From Myxococcales bacterium (lineage in GTDB: Bacteria; Myxococcota_A; Polyangia; Haliangiales; Haliangiaceae), in assembly GCA_016794525.1 (NCBI GenBank), contig JAEUJY010000068.1, forward strand, positions 42,801 to 106,800: a DNA stretch of 64,000 nucleotides, given 5' to 3'. The notes beneath the pieces were generated by a model that worked only from the letters and a program-made list of their open reading frames with translations, ran no database searches and had not been told where the DNA came from. Of this stretch, positions 32,457-40,481 are shown piece after piece (within the stretch, counting starts at the first letter, position 1; each line of letters begins with the position of its first letter). A program made the position numbers and the translations under genes.

Positions 32457-33127
32457 GGGGCGGTTCCTCCGCGGGCGATGGTGATGACCGCGCCGGGCGA
32501 GACCCGCGCGTGGCCGAGGTGAAGGCGTTGACCGCCGGCCGAGAACTCGACCGCGTCGACGGTGGTGGCGAAGCGGGGCTGGGCGCTGACCGGGGCGCCG
32601 GCCGCGTCGGTGGCGGCGACCTCGATCGCGTACTCGCCGGCCGGCAAGGTCGTGCCGGCCGCGGTGCGGCCGTCCCACGCCAGCGTCGGCGGCGGACCGG
32701 GCGCGATCGGCGCGCGGGCGACCTCGCGGCCGTCGGCGTCGCGGATGATCGCCTCGCCGCCGGCGACGAGGCCGGCGCTGTCGAGGGTGATCGGCGGCGG
32801 CGGCCCCTCGCCGTCGACGGCGAAGCTCGACGCGTCGGCGGTGACCGGGCGGCCGACCAGGTTGGCGAGGCCGGCGCTGCCGGCGGCGTCCTGGGCCGCG
32901 GTCAGCTCGGCGAGCCGGCGGTTGGTCTCGACCTGCTGCTCGACGCCCGAGAACTGCGCCAGCTGGGCGACCATGTCGGCGCCGCTCTGCGGGTCGAGGG
33001 GGTTCTGGTTCTCGAGCTGCGCCACGAACAGCCGCAGGAACTCGTCGCGCGACGACGACATCCCGGCCGGGTTCGCGGCGCTCGCGCCGGTGCTGGTGAG
33101 GGTGGTGAGCGAGCTGTCGATTTGCAT
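32453..33127 (-). CDS. flgD: Flagellar hook cap protein FlgD
   Basis: 224-residue hook scaffolding protein. The N-terminal domain has 'SSRDEFLRLFVAQLENQNPL' then DPQSGADMVAQLAQFSGVEQ (the family signature F-L-x-L-L-v-a-Q-L-x-x-Q-d-P-l-x-P). The middle holds a Tudor/FnIII-like module containing 'WDGRTAAGTTLPAGEYAIEV' (FLIg-like WDG motif). It is 11 bases downstream of fliK and caps hook polymerisation. Confidence 0.94.
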   Translation of the reverse strand: MQIDSSLTTLTSTGASAANPAGMSSSRDEFLRLFVAQLENQNPLDPQSGADMVAQLAQFSGVEQQVETNRRLAELTAAQDAAGSAGLANLVGRPVTADASSFAVDGEGPPPPITLDSAGLVAGGEAIIRDADGREVARAPIAPGPPPTLAWDGRTAAGTTLPAGEYAIEVAATDAAGAPVSAQPRFATTVDAVEFSAGGQRLHLGHARVSPGAVITIARGGTAP

Positions 33128-33138
33128 GGTGGCTCCAG

Positions 33139-34188
33139 TCAGGCGAGCGCGCGCAAGCGCGGATCGAGGGTGAGCGCGGGCCCGGGCTCGTCGACGGCGT
33201 CGGCGGCGTCGGCCCGGCGGCGAGCCGGCGGCGAGGCGTGACCGGGCGCGCCGCCGTGGGGCTGGCCGCTGGTGAGATCGGCGAGGTGCAGGCCGTGGCT
33301 GTGCAGCGCCGCGTCGAGGCGGTCGAGCGTGGCGCCGACGGCGGCGCCGAGCGTCGACGCCGCGGCGTCGATCGCCACCGACACCGCGCCGTGGCGCACC
33401 GCCACCGAGACGACGACGCGCTCGCCGTCGTGGTCGAGGACGAGCCGCGCGCGATCGGTGGGCGCCGGCGGCGTCAGGCGCGCCTCGAGGTCGCGCGGCT
33501 CGGGCGCGGAGGCGGCCACCAGCGCGGGGCGGGCGTCGTGGATCGCGGCGGGCGCCGCGGCCAGCGCGGACGGCGCGGCCAGCGGCGACGGCGATGGCGT
33601 GGCGCCGTCGACCGGCGCGGTGGGCTCGGCGTTCGGACCGGTCGCGGTCGCGCGCGGGCTCCGGGCCAGCGCGGCGGTGACGACGTCGACCAGCGCCCCG
33701 GGATCGACCTCGGCGGTGGCGACGGCGGCGGCCGCCGCGGCCTCGGCCGGCGCGAGCTCGATCGCCAGCACCGCGGCGGCGTCGGGCGGCGTCGCGGTGG
33801 CGGGCGGGGTGGCCGACGCGCCGTCGGGCGCGGCCGCGGCGGGGCCAGGGGCGGACGCGGGGCTGGGCACGCCCGCGACCGAGCCGCCGCCTTGCACCGC
33901 GGCGATCGACAGCGAGGTCAGCCAGCGCCGCACCTCGAGCTCGACGTCGTCGGGCCGGGTCGGGATCCCGTTGGGGAGCGACGCGACCGGGGGCGCCGCG
34001 TCGCGGCGATCGCCGAGGCGGCGGGGCCCGCGCGGCGGACGCGCGCGCGGCTGGGTGTCGTCGTCGGCGTCGTCGCGCTCGCGCTCGTCGAGGGCGCGCT
34101 GGAAGCGATCGTTGCGCGCGGGCGACCGGGCCGCCGGTGGGGCCGACGCCGGCGCGGCCAGCTCGACGCCGGCGGCCTTCACGGCCAC
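33139..34188 (-). CDS. fliK: Flagellar hook-length control protein FliK
   Basis: 349 residues, strongly enriched in Ala, Pro, Asp and Arg with a disordered N-terminal two-thirds, as expected for the molecular ruler. The C-terminal FliK domain (about residues 250-320) reads 'ARLVLDHDGERVVVSVAVRH' then AVSVAIDAAASTLGAAV and LDAALHSHGLHLADLTS, following the pattern L-x-P-x-x-L-G-x-v-x-v-x-i-x-x-x-x-g-x-v-x-v-x-f-x-x-e of FliK. The identification rests on this domain plus position between fliJ and flgD. It overlaps the fliJ stop by 10 bases. Confidence 0.8.
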   Translation of the reverse strand: MAVKAAGVELAAPASAPPAARSPARNDRFQRALDERERDDADDDTQPRARPPRGPRRLGDRRDAAPPVASLPNGIPTRPDDVELEVRRWLTSLSIAAVQGGGSVAGVPSPASAPGPAAAAPDGASATPPATATPPDAAAVLAIELAPAEAAAAAAVATAEVDPGALVDVVTAALARSPRATATGPNAEPTAPVDGATPSPSPLAAPSALAAAPAAIHDARPALVAASAPEPRDLEARLTPPAPTDRARLVLDHDGERVVVSVAVRHGAVSVAIDAAASTLGAAVGATLDRLDAALHSHGLHLADLTSGQPHGGAPGHASPPARRRADAADAVDEPGPALTLDPRLRALA

Positions 34189-34613
34189 CGCCGGCGGCCG
34201 TTGAGGTCGTCGCTCTGGCGTTGCTCGTCGGCGGCGCGCAGCTCCTCGGTGACGTTGAGCGCCAGCTCGATCGCGCGGTCGACCGTGCGCAGCTCGCGCT
34301 CGCGCCGCGCCAGCGCCTCGCTGGCCTCGCGCGCGGCGGTCGCGGCCTGGGCGCTGGCCGCGGCCGCCTGGGTGGCCTCAGCGCGGTGGGTCTCGACCTC
34401 GGCCGAGATGCGGATCAGGCCGGTGATCGACGCCGCGTTCATGCGCCGCCGACAGTCGTCGAGCGTGCGATCGAGCTCGGCGGTGGCGGTGGCCGCGGCG
34501 GCGTGGGCGGCGCCGGCGTCGGCCTGGGCCTGGCTGAGGCCGGCGCTGGCCAGATCGCGGAGGCGGGTCCGGGCGACGTGGACGGCCTTGAGCGAGCGAG
34601 GGCGGATGGTCAC
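34179..34613 (-). CDS. fliJ: Flagellar export chaperone / ATPase stalk protein FliJ
   Basis: 144-residue coiled-coil protein: a long antiparallel helical hairpin (AVHVARTRLRDLASAGLSQAQ ... SEALARRERELRTVDRAIEL in part), rich in Ala, Glu, Arg and Gln as in FliJ. Sequence conservation in FliJ is low, so the call depends on size, coiled-coil character and position directly after fliI. The GTG start at 34613 overlaps the fliI stop by 4 bases. Confidence 0.83.
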   Translation of the reverse strand: MTIRPRSLKAVHVARTRLRDLASAGLSQAQADAGAAHAAAATATAELDRTLDDCRRRMNAASITGLIRISAEVETHRAEATQAAAASAQAATAAREASEALARRERELRTVDRAIELALNVTEELRAADEQRQSDDLNGRRRWP

Positions 34614-35917
34614 GATGGCGACTCCTGGTCGAGCGCCGCGGCGAGGCGGCGCAGGCTGTCGGGCCACGGCACCGCCACGTCGGGCGGTTGCCGGGCCCAG
34701 GTGTCGATGCGCGCGCCGACCGCCAGCGCGCGGTCGAGCGCAGGGTTGGCGCCCGGCGCGTACGCGCCCAGCGCCTGGAGGTCGAGCGCGGCCCGGCGCT
34801 CCGACAGCACGCCGCGGGCGCGCTCGGCGAGCGCGCACGCCTCGGGGCTCGCGACCCGGCGGGCGACACGCGACGCGCTGGCCAGCACGTCGATCGCCGG
34901 GAAGTGGCCGCGGTCGGCGAGGTCGCGCGACAGGACGACGTGGGCATCCAGCAGCGACCGCGCCGAGTCGGCGATCGGATCCGACAGGTCGTCGCCCTCG
35001 ACCAGCACCGTGAAGAAGCCGGTGATCGCGCCGCCGTCGGCGGCCGGCGCGACCCGCTCGAGCAGCCGCGGCAGCGCGGCGAACACGCTCGGCGGGTAGC
35101 CCTTGGTCGCCGGCGGCTCGCCGAGCGACAGCCCGATCTCGCGCAGCGCCATCGCGTAGCGCGTCAGCGAGTCGATCACGAGCAGCACCTCCTTGCCGCA
35201 GGCGCGGAAGTGCTCGGCGATCGCGCACGCCGTCGCGGCGCCGCGCACGCGCTCGAGCGGCGAGCGATCGGCGGTGGCGACCACCGCGACCATGCGCCCG
35301 CGCCGCGGCGACGCCATCAGCTCGCGCACCTCGCGGCCGCGCTCGCCGATCAGCCCGATCACGACGACGTCGGCGTCGGCGTGGGCGGCGATCTGCTCGA
35401 CCAGCACGCTCTTGCCGCAGCCGGCGCCGGCGAAGATGCCGACCCGCTGGCCGCGCCCGCACGGCAGCAGGCCGTCGACGACGCGGACGCCGGTGGCGAA
35501 GCGACGATCGACCTGCGCGCGCTCGGCGATCGCCAGCGGGCGGCCGTCGACCGGCACCCGGGCGTCGGCGCGCGGCGGCGGCAGTCCGTCGAGCGGCGCG
35601 CCGAACGGATCGATGAAGCGGCCCAGCAGCTCGTCGCCGACCGCGACCTGCGAGCGCGCGCCCGAGCGCCACACCGGCGCGCCGGGCCGGATCGCGCGGG
35701 CCGGGCCCAGCGGCACCGCCATCAGATCGTCGCCGCGGAAGCCGACCACCTCGCACGCCAGCGGCGCCTCGTCGGTGCTGATCTCGACGATGTCGCCGAC
35801 CCGCACCGCGAACGACGTCAGGTGGACGATCAGCCCGGTCACCTCGATGACCCGCCCGCCGACCACCGGCCCGGCGTGGGCGCGCACCGTGCGGGCCACC
35901 GCGCCAGCGTCGATCAC
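34610..35917 (-). CDS. fliI: Flagellar export ATPase FliI
   Basis: 435-residue F1-beta-like ATPase. Walker A is GAGCGKS (residues 164-170), where most FliI have G-(S/A)-G-V-GKS; the Cys is a small variation. Also present: GLIGERGREVRELM, Walker B VLLVIDSLTRYAMALREIG, and GYPPSVFAALPRLLER, all FliI/YscN hallmarks. The GTG start at 35917 overlaps the fliH stop by 4 bases. It powers and times substrate loading together with FliH and FliJ. Confidence 0.96.
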   Translation of the reverse strand: MIDAGAVARTVRAHAGPVVGGRVIEVTGLIVHLTSFAVRVGDIVEISTDEAPLACEVVGFRGDDLMAVPLGPARAIRPGAPVWRSGARSQVAVGDELLGRFIDPFGAPLDGLPPPRADARVPVDGRPLAIAERAQVDRRFATGVRVVDGLLPCGRGQRVGIFAGAGCGKSVLVEQIAAHADADVVVIGLIGERGREVRELMASPRRGRMVAVVATADRSPLERVRGAATACAIAEHFRACGKEVLLVIDSLTRYAMALREIGLSLGEPPATKGYPPSVFAALPRLLERVAPAADGGAITGFFTVLVEGDDLSDPIADSARSLLDAHVVLSRDLADRGHFPAIDVLASASRVARRVASPEACALAERARGVLSERRAALDLQALGAYAPGANPALDRALAVGARIDTWARQPPDVAVPWPDSLRRLAAALDQESPS

Positions 35918-36582
35918 GGCGTCACCTCGCGGCGGCTGCGCAGCAGCGCCACCAGCGGTTCGTGCAGCGCGGCCAGGCGCACGGCCCAGCTCGCGTCGAT
36001 CACCAGCCGCGCGCCGTGGGCGCGGATCTCGCCGGGCGCCAGCGCCGGGTCGGCCTCGAGGCGCACCGCCTCGGGCAGATCGGCCCCGAGCTCGGCGGCG
36101 TCGTCGGGGTGGGCCTTGAGCGTGATCGGCTGACCGCCCGCCGCGCCGACCACCTCGGCCATCAGCGCGGCGACGCCGCTCTTGTCGAGCCCGGCCGCCG
36201 CCGGCGCTAGCTCGGCGCACACCGCGAGCGCGACGTCGACGATCGCCTCGGCGGCGGCGCCGGCCTGGGCCGCCTGCGCGCGCTCGAGCGCGGTCACGAC
36301 CGCGGCCAGCCGAGCGCGCAGCGCCGCGGTCTCGCGCAGCCCCTCGGCCCGACCTTCCTCCTCGGCCCGGGCGATGCGGGCGCGCAGCTCGGCCTCGCCG
36401 GCCGCGCGCTCGGCGCAGGCCGGGCACGGCGGTGGCGGCGGCGGCGCGACGACGACCGGCGCGGCCTCGCGCACCAGCCACGACGTCGTCGGCGCGGTCG
36501 CCTGGCGCGGCAGGGCCTCGGCCAGCGTCCGGCGCGGCGGCGCGGTCGCGGTCATCCAGGCGGCGCGGGGGGGCGTGGCCAC
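35914..36582 (-). CDS. fliH: Flagellar export ATPase regulator FliH
   Basis: 222 residues. The N-terminus is Pro/Ala-rich with a polyproline run and CPACAERA (a small CxxC); a long Glu/Arg/Ala helix (about residues 55-110) contains heptads with small residues, the FliH GxxxG-like stalk; the C-terminal domain ('ITLKAHPDDAAELGADLPEA', VRLEADPALAPGEIRAH) matches the V-type ATPase subunit E-like FliH region. GTG 36582 is chosen because it is nearest the fliG stop; ATG at codon 10 is possible. Confidence 0.87.
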   Translation of the reverse strand: MATPPRAAWMTATAPPRRTLAEALPRQATAPTTSWLVREAAPVVVAPPPPPPCPACAERAAGEAELRARIARAEEEGRAEGLRETAALRARLAAVVTALERAQAAQAGAAAEAIVDVALAVCAELAPAAAGLDKSGVAALMAEVVGAAGGQPITLKAHPDDAAELGADLPEAVRLEADPALAPGEIRAHGARLVIDASWAVRLAALHEPLVALLRSRREVTP

Positions 36583-36585
36583 GGC

Positions 36586-37608
36586 TCAGCCCTCGCCCCG
36601 CGGCGGCATCGTGATCTGTCCCTCGGCGGCCAGCCGGGTGGCGGCCTCGACGATCTGCCGCTGCGCCGCCTCGACCTCCGAGATGCGTCGCGGCTTCGAC
36701 GCGGCCAGGTCCTCCTTGAGCGTCTGCGCGGCGCGCTGCGACAGCGCCCCGAACAGGTGGGCGCGCAGATCCTCGCCCGCGGTCTGCAGCGCCATGACCA
36801 GCACCTCGCTCTGGACCGCGCGCAAGAGCGGGCCCATCTGCCGCTGCTCGATGCGCAGCAGGTCCTCGAAGGTGAACATCGCCTCGCGCACCCGGGTCGC
36901 GATCGCGGCGTCCTGCTGGCTGACGCGGTCGAGCAGCGCGTCGCCCTGCTCGGCGGGCAGCTCGTTGAGCAGCGCCGCGGCGAACGCCAGGCCGTCGAAC
37001 TCGGTGCGCTGGTCGGACGACGACAGCCCGCCGGTCGCGGCCAGCGCCCGGGCCAGCGCCTCGGACGCCTCGGTGACCGCGCTCTCGGGGATCTCCTCGA
37101 TCGCCGCGACGCGCGCCGTCAGATCGGCGGCGCGCTCGTCGGGCATCGCCCGCAGCACCTGGGCCGCGGTGCGCGCCGGCAGCTGGCTCAGCACCACCGC
37201 GGCGATCTGCGGGTGCTCCTCCGACAACAGCTCGGCCAGCGACTTGACGCGCGCCGAGCGCACCAGCTCGAGCGGCGACGGCTCGGCCGGGGTCAGCGGG
37301 GCGAACAGCCGCTGCGCGCGGTCGGCGCCCAGCGACTGGGTCGCCAGCTTGCGGACGTAGGCGGCGCCGCCGGTGCGCGCCACCGAGACCGGCCCCGCCA
37401 TCGACTTGACCAGCTCGTCGAGCACCGCCACCAGCGCCTCGCTCGGCACCAGGTCGAGCTCGTCGACGGCGGCGGCCAGCGCCTTCAGCTCCTTGTCGTC
37501 GAGCTGGGACAGGATCTCGCCGGCGACCTCCTCGTTGAGCGCGAGCACGGCGATCGCGGCCTTGTGGCGCGGGCCGATCGGCGTGCCGTGGCGGGTGCTG
37601 ATGGTCAT
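36586..37608 (-). CDS. fliG: Flagellar motor switch protein FliG
   Basis: 340-residue torque-generating C-ring protein. Middle domain: 'SEEHPQIAAVVLSQLPARTA' (EHPQ motif) and AAQVLRAMPDERAADLTARVA. C-terminal torque domain: REAMFTFEDLLRIEQRQMGPL (the usual 'mFvFeDi') with the downstream charged ridge preserved in part. The N-terminal FliF-binding domain begins 'KAAIAVLALNEEVAGEILSQ'. ATG 37608 overlaps the fliF stop by 4 bases. Confidence 0.96.
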   Translation of the reverse strand: MTISTRHGTPIGPRHKAAIAVLALNEEVAGEILSQLDDKELKALAAAVDELDLVPSEALVAVLDELVKSMAGPVSVARTGGAAYVRKLATQSLGADRAQRLFAPLTPAEPSPLELVRSARVKSLAELLSEEHPQIAAVVLSQLPARTAAQVLRAMPDERAADLTARVAAIEEIPESAVTEASEALARALAATGGLSSSDQRTEFDGLAFAAALLNELPAEQGDALLDRVSQQDAAIATRVREAMFTFEDLLRIEQRQMGPLLRAVQSEVLVMALQTAGEDLRAHLFGALSQRAAQTLKEDLAASKPRRISEVEAAQRQIVEAATRLAAEGQITMPPRGEG

Positions 37609-39236
37609 GCGGCCTTGCCTCCCTTGGCGGTCGTGGCCGGCGCGTCGGGCTCGCTCAGCCAGCTGGCGAGCACGCGCGCGGCGCGGGCGGGATCGGTCTT
37701 GACGGCGGCGAGGACGCGCTCCTCGATCGAGCGCTCGTTGGCGGGCGGCGGCAGCGCCGGCGCGGTGCCGTCGGTGGGCGCGTCGAGGGCGCGCTCGACC
37801 TCGGCCAGCGACGCGGGCAGCGCCAGGGTCGGCGTCGCCGCGGTGGCCGCGGCCTTGCGGCGACGACGCATCGTCATCACGACCACCGCGACCGCGACCA
37901 GCGCGGCCAGGCCGCCCAGGATCGCCGGCAGCGGCACCGGCAGCTTCGAGATCGGCTTTGGCGCGAGCTTCGGCTCGGGCTCGATGGCGAACGGCACCGA
38001 GCGGATCTCGAGCTGGTCGCCACGGGTGTCGTCGAGGCCGGCGGCGGCGTGGACGATCGCCGTGTACTGCTTGAGCTCCTCGGGCGTGAGCGGCGCGGGA
38101 TCGCCGTCGTCGACGGCGCGGTAGTCGACCAGCACCGCCACCTGCAGCTTCTTGATCCGGACCTCCGCCTCCTCGATGTTGTTGACCTTCCGGCTGACTT
38201 CGTAGTTCTTGGTCGCCTGGATCGTGCCAGCGGTCGACGCGGCGCCACCCGCCCCGGTGGTGGCGGCCGGGCCGCCCGGGAGGTTGGCCTGGACGCCGGC
38301 GACGCCGCTGGTGGTGGGCGCGGTGGCGGCGTTCGCCGCGCTGGCAGCGGCGTCGAGCGTCTCGGACGAGCTGCGCAGCGCGGTCGCGGCCGGGTCGTAG
38401 ATCTCCTCGCTGCGCGTCACCTTCGAGCGGTCGACGTCGGCCCGCACCACCACCTCGACCTTGCCGACCCCCAGCGCGCGCTCGAGCAGCGCCCGCACCT
38501 CGGCCGCGATGCCCTGCTCGATCTGGGCGGCGTCGTCGGAGTGCTGCTGCTCGTCGGCGCTCAGCATCGCGCCGCGCTGGTCGACGACGACGACGCGCTC
38601 GGCCTCGAGCCCGTCGATCGCCGCGGCGACCAGGTTCTTGATGCCCTGCACCTGCGCCGCCGCCAGGGTCTGCCCCGGCCGCAGGCGCACCGTCACCGAC
38701 GCGGTCGCCGGCTTGGCGACGTCCTTGAACACCGACACCGTGCCGGGCGCGATCATGACGCGCGCGGCCTCGACCGGCGCCAGCGTGGCGATGGTCCGGG
38801 CCAGCTCGCCCTGCAGCGCCCGCCGTAGGTCGACCTTCTCGACGAAGTCCGAGCGCCCGAGCTTGGTGCCGTCGAACAGCTCGAAGCCGACGCCGCCGTG
38901 CGGGACGTTGGCGGCGCGCGCCGCGGCCAGCGCCTGCGCCACCTGCGCGGCCGGCACCTCGACGGTCGTGCCGTTGCGGCCGAGCCGGTGCTCGATGCCG
39001 CGCTCGGCGAGCACGCTGCTCAGCTCGCTGGCGTCGGCCGGGGTCAGCCGCTCGGCGACCGGGCGCCACGGCCCCGGCCCGGGGCGCAGCGCGAGGAACG
39101 CGATCACCCCGACGATGCCCACCACCGTCGCGATCGCGCCGAGCCGGGCCCGGCTCGGCAGCCGCTGCCACAGCGCCCGCGCCTGGCTCGCGATCGCGAG
39201 CAGCGGGTTGGTGGGAGGTGGGGTGGGCTCGGCCAT
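37605..39236 (-). CDS. fliF: Flagellar MS-ring protein FliF
   Basis: 543-residue MS-ring subunit. N-terminal membrane helix (IATVVGIVGVIAFLALR), ring-building motifs ('VPHGGVGFELFDGTKLGRSD' and FVEKVDLRRALQGELARTI), KVEVVVRADVDRSKVTRSEE, YEVSRKVNNIEEAEVRIKKL, second membrane helix near residues 435-460 (ILGGLAALVAVAVVVMT) followed by an Arg-rich stretch, and a C-terminal tail with LPPPANERSIEERVLAAVK-like FliG-binding sequence. Length typical. Confidence 0.96.
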   Translation of the reverse strand: MAEPTPPPTNPLLAIASQARALWQRLPSRARLGAIATVVGIVGVIAFLALRPGPGPWRPVAERLTPADASELSSVLAERGIEHRLGRNGTTVEVPAAQVAQALAAARAANVPHGGVGFELFDGTKLGRSDFVEKVDLRRALQGELARTIATLAPVEAARVMIAPGTVSVFKDVAKPATASVTVRLRPGQTLAAAQVQGIKNLVAAAIDGLEAERVVVVDQRGAMLSADEQQHSDDAAQIEQGIAAEVRALLERALGVGKVEVVVRADVDRSKVTRSEEIYDPAATALRSSSETLDAAASAANAATAPTTSGVAGVQANLPGGPAATTGAGGAASTAGTIQATKNYEVSRKVNNIEEAEVRIKKLQVAVLVDYRAVDDGDPAPLTPEELKQYTAIVHAAAGLDDTRGDQLEIRSVPFAIEPEPKLAPKPISKLPVPLPAILGGLAALVAVAVVVMTMRRRRKAAATAATPTLALPASLAEVERALDAPTDGTAPALPPPANERSIEERVLAAVKTDPARAARVLASWLSEPDAPATTAKGGKAA

Positions 39237-39250
39237 GGCTCAGCTCGGGG

Positions 39251-39550
39251 TCACACCTGGGTCGCCATCAGCTCGCGGTACGCCTCGATCAGCTTGTTCT
39301 TCAGCGTGGTCGCGTAGCGCAGTGAGACGTTGGCCTTCTCGGCGGCGATGACGGTCTCGTGGATGCCCACCGAGGTGTCCCCCTGGGCGAAGCGCGCGGC
39401 CAGGTCGGTCGCGGTGGCCTCGGTGGCGCGGGCGCTGGCGATCGCGTCGCCGAGCACGTCGCCGAACGCGGCGCCGTCGCCGACCTTGCGCGGGCCGGTG
39501 ACCTCGCTGCCGGTCGGCAGCGCGATCGGGGCGATCGGCGCGACGCTCAT
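39251..39550 (-). CDS. fliE: Flagellar hook-basal body adaptor FliE
   Basis: 99-residue protein joining the MS-ring to the rod. The C-terminal 'GDTSVGIHETVIAAEKANVS' and LRYATTLKNKLIEAYRELM match the FliE signature (e-vmia-x-qkA-x-l-s-x-x-t-x-v-rnkl-x-eaY-x-eim). It overlaps flgC at its start and is 14 bases before fliF. Confidence 0.95.
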   Translation of the reverse strand: MSVAPIAPIALPTGSEVTGPRKVGDGAAFGDVLGDAIASARATEATATDLAARFAQGDTSVGIHETVIAAEKANVSLRYATTLKNKLIEAYRELMATQV

Positions 39551-39957
39551 CGGCCGATCCCCAGGGCGCGCTCGGCCATCGACACCGCGGTCGACAGCGC
39601 GGTGACGCCGGCCTCGTAGGCGCGCGAGGCGGTGATCATGTCGACCATCTCCTCGACCGGGTTGACGTTGGGGTACGCGACGTAGCCGTCGACGTCGGCG
39701 TCGGGGTGGCCGGGGTCGTACTCGAGGCGCGGCGGGTTGGGATCGGCGACGATCTGCTGGACCGCGACGCCGCTGACGCCGGGGCCGCCGTTGTTCATCG
39801 GCACCGAGCCCAGCACGACGTCGCGGCGCTGGTAGGGCCCGCCGCCGACCGCGCGGGTCGTCGACGCGTTGGCCAGGTTCGACGACGAGACCGTCATGCG
39901 CGTGCGCTGCGCCGAGAGCCCCGACGCCGATACTTCCATCGCGGTGAAGAAGTCCAT
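39547..39957 (-). CDS. flgC: Flagellar proximal rod protein FlgC
   Basis: 136-residue rod subunit. N-terminal 'MEVSASGLSAQRTRMTVSSS' then NLANASTTRA; C-terminal YPNVNPVEEMVDMITASRAYEAGV (family: v-x-yPNVn-x-v-x-EMvdmi-aaRaYean). GAGGCAGCC ribosome site precedes ATG 39957; it lies 17 bases after flgB. Confidence 0.96.
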   Translation of the reverse strand: MDFFTAMEVSASGLSAQRTRMTVSSSNLANASTTRAVGGGPYQRRDVVLGSVPMNNGGPGVSGVAVQQIVADPNPPRLEYDPGHPDADVDGYVAYPNVNPVEEMVDMITASRAYEAGVTALSTAVSMAERALGIGR

Positions 39958-39974
39958 GGCTGCCTCGTGGTGGG

Positions 39975-40370
39975 TCAGGAGTTGCCGTCGCCGGCCGCGT
40001 AGCGCAGGAGCGCCATCCGCCGCGACACCAGCTCGGCGGACGTGCCGTAGCGGACGCGGTTCGCGTCGATCTTGGCCAGCTCGCGCTCGAGCTGGACCGC
40101 GTTGCCGTCGGGGCCGGCCAGCGCGCCGCCGTCGTCGACGACGGTCCGGTCCTCGACGCCGCCGGCCGGGCCGGCCTGGTGCGCCGGGTTGGTGAGCCAC
40201 GGCCGGGTCGCCTCGGGCGCCGGCGTCCGCTGCAGATCGAGCGGGCGGTAGCCGGGTGTGTCGAGGTGGGCGACGTTGCTCGCGAGGACGCTGTGCCGGT
40301 CGCGATGGTAGGACATCGCCACCTCGAGCCGGTCGACTGCATCGTAGATCCGCGACACGTCGCTGGGCAT
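39975..40370 (-). CDS. flgB: Flagellar proximal rod protein FlgB
   Basis: 131-residue rod subunit and first gene of the largest flagellar operon. N-terminal 'AMSYHRDRHSVLASNVAHLD' plus TPGYRPLDL (family: alelr-x-x-R-x-x-v-l-a-x-Nian-x-dTPgYka); C-terminal DANRVRYGTSAELVSRRMALLR matches. The ATG at 40370 is conventional, but a GTG at codon 5 (40358) fits equally and would lie 2 bases downstream of the transcript start predicted from the adjacent sigma54-like element. Confidence 0.93.
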   Translation of the reverse strand: MPSDVSRIYDAVDRLEVAMSYHRDRHSVLASNVAHLDTPGYRPLDLQRTPAPEATRPWLTNPAHQAGPAGGVEDRTVVDDGGALAGPDGNAVQLERELAKIDANRVRYGTSAELVSRRMALLRYAAGDGNS

Positions 40371-40386
40371 TGCAAGCGTCAGGCCC
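40371..40386 (-). promoter_or_regulatory. Sigma54-like element abutting flgB
   Basis: On the minus strand GGGCCTGACGCTTGCA keeps GG-N10-GC spacing, GGC, and a complete TTGCA -12 block directly before the flgB ATG. Predicted transcript start is about 40360, inside the annotated reading frame but 2 bases before the alternative GTG start at 40358. It would drive the flgB-to-flgE operon. The TTGCA match makes chance less likely, but the position is odd. Confidence 0.4.
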
Positions 40387-40481
40387 AGCGCAAGGCCGCA
40401 CGTTCACAGGCCGTCGCTCGCGCCACGCCCGCCGATGTCGGCGGGGTTGACAGGGCCGCCGCGCGGCCGATTCACCGTGCG

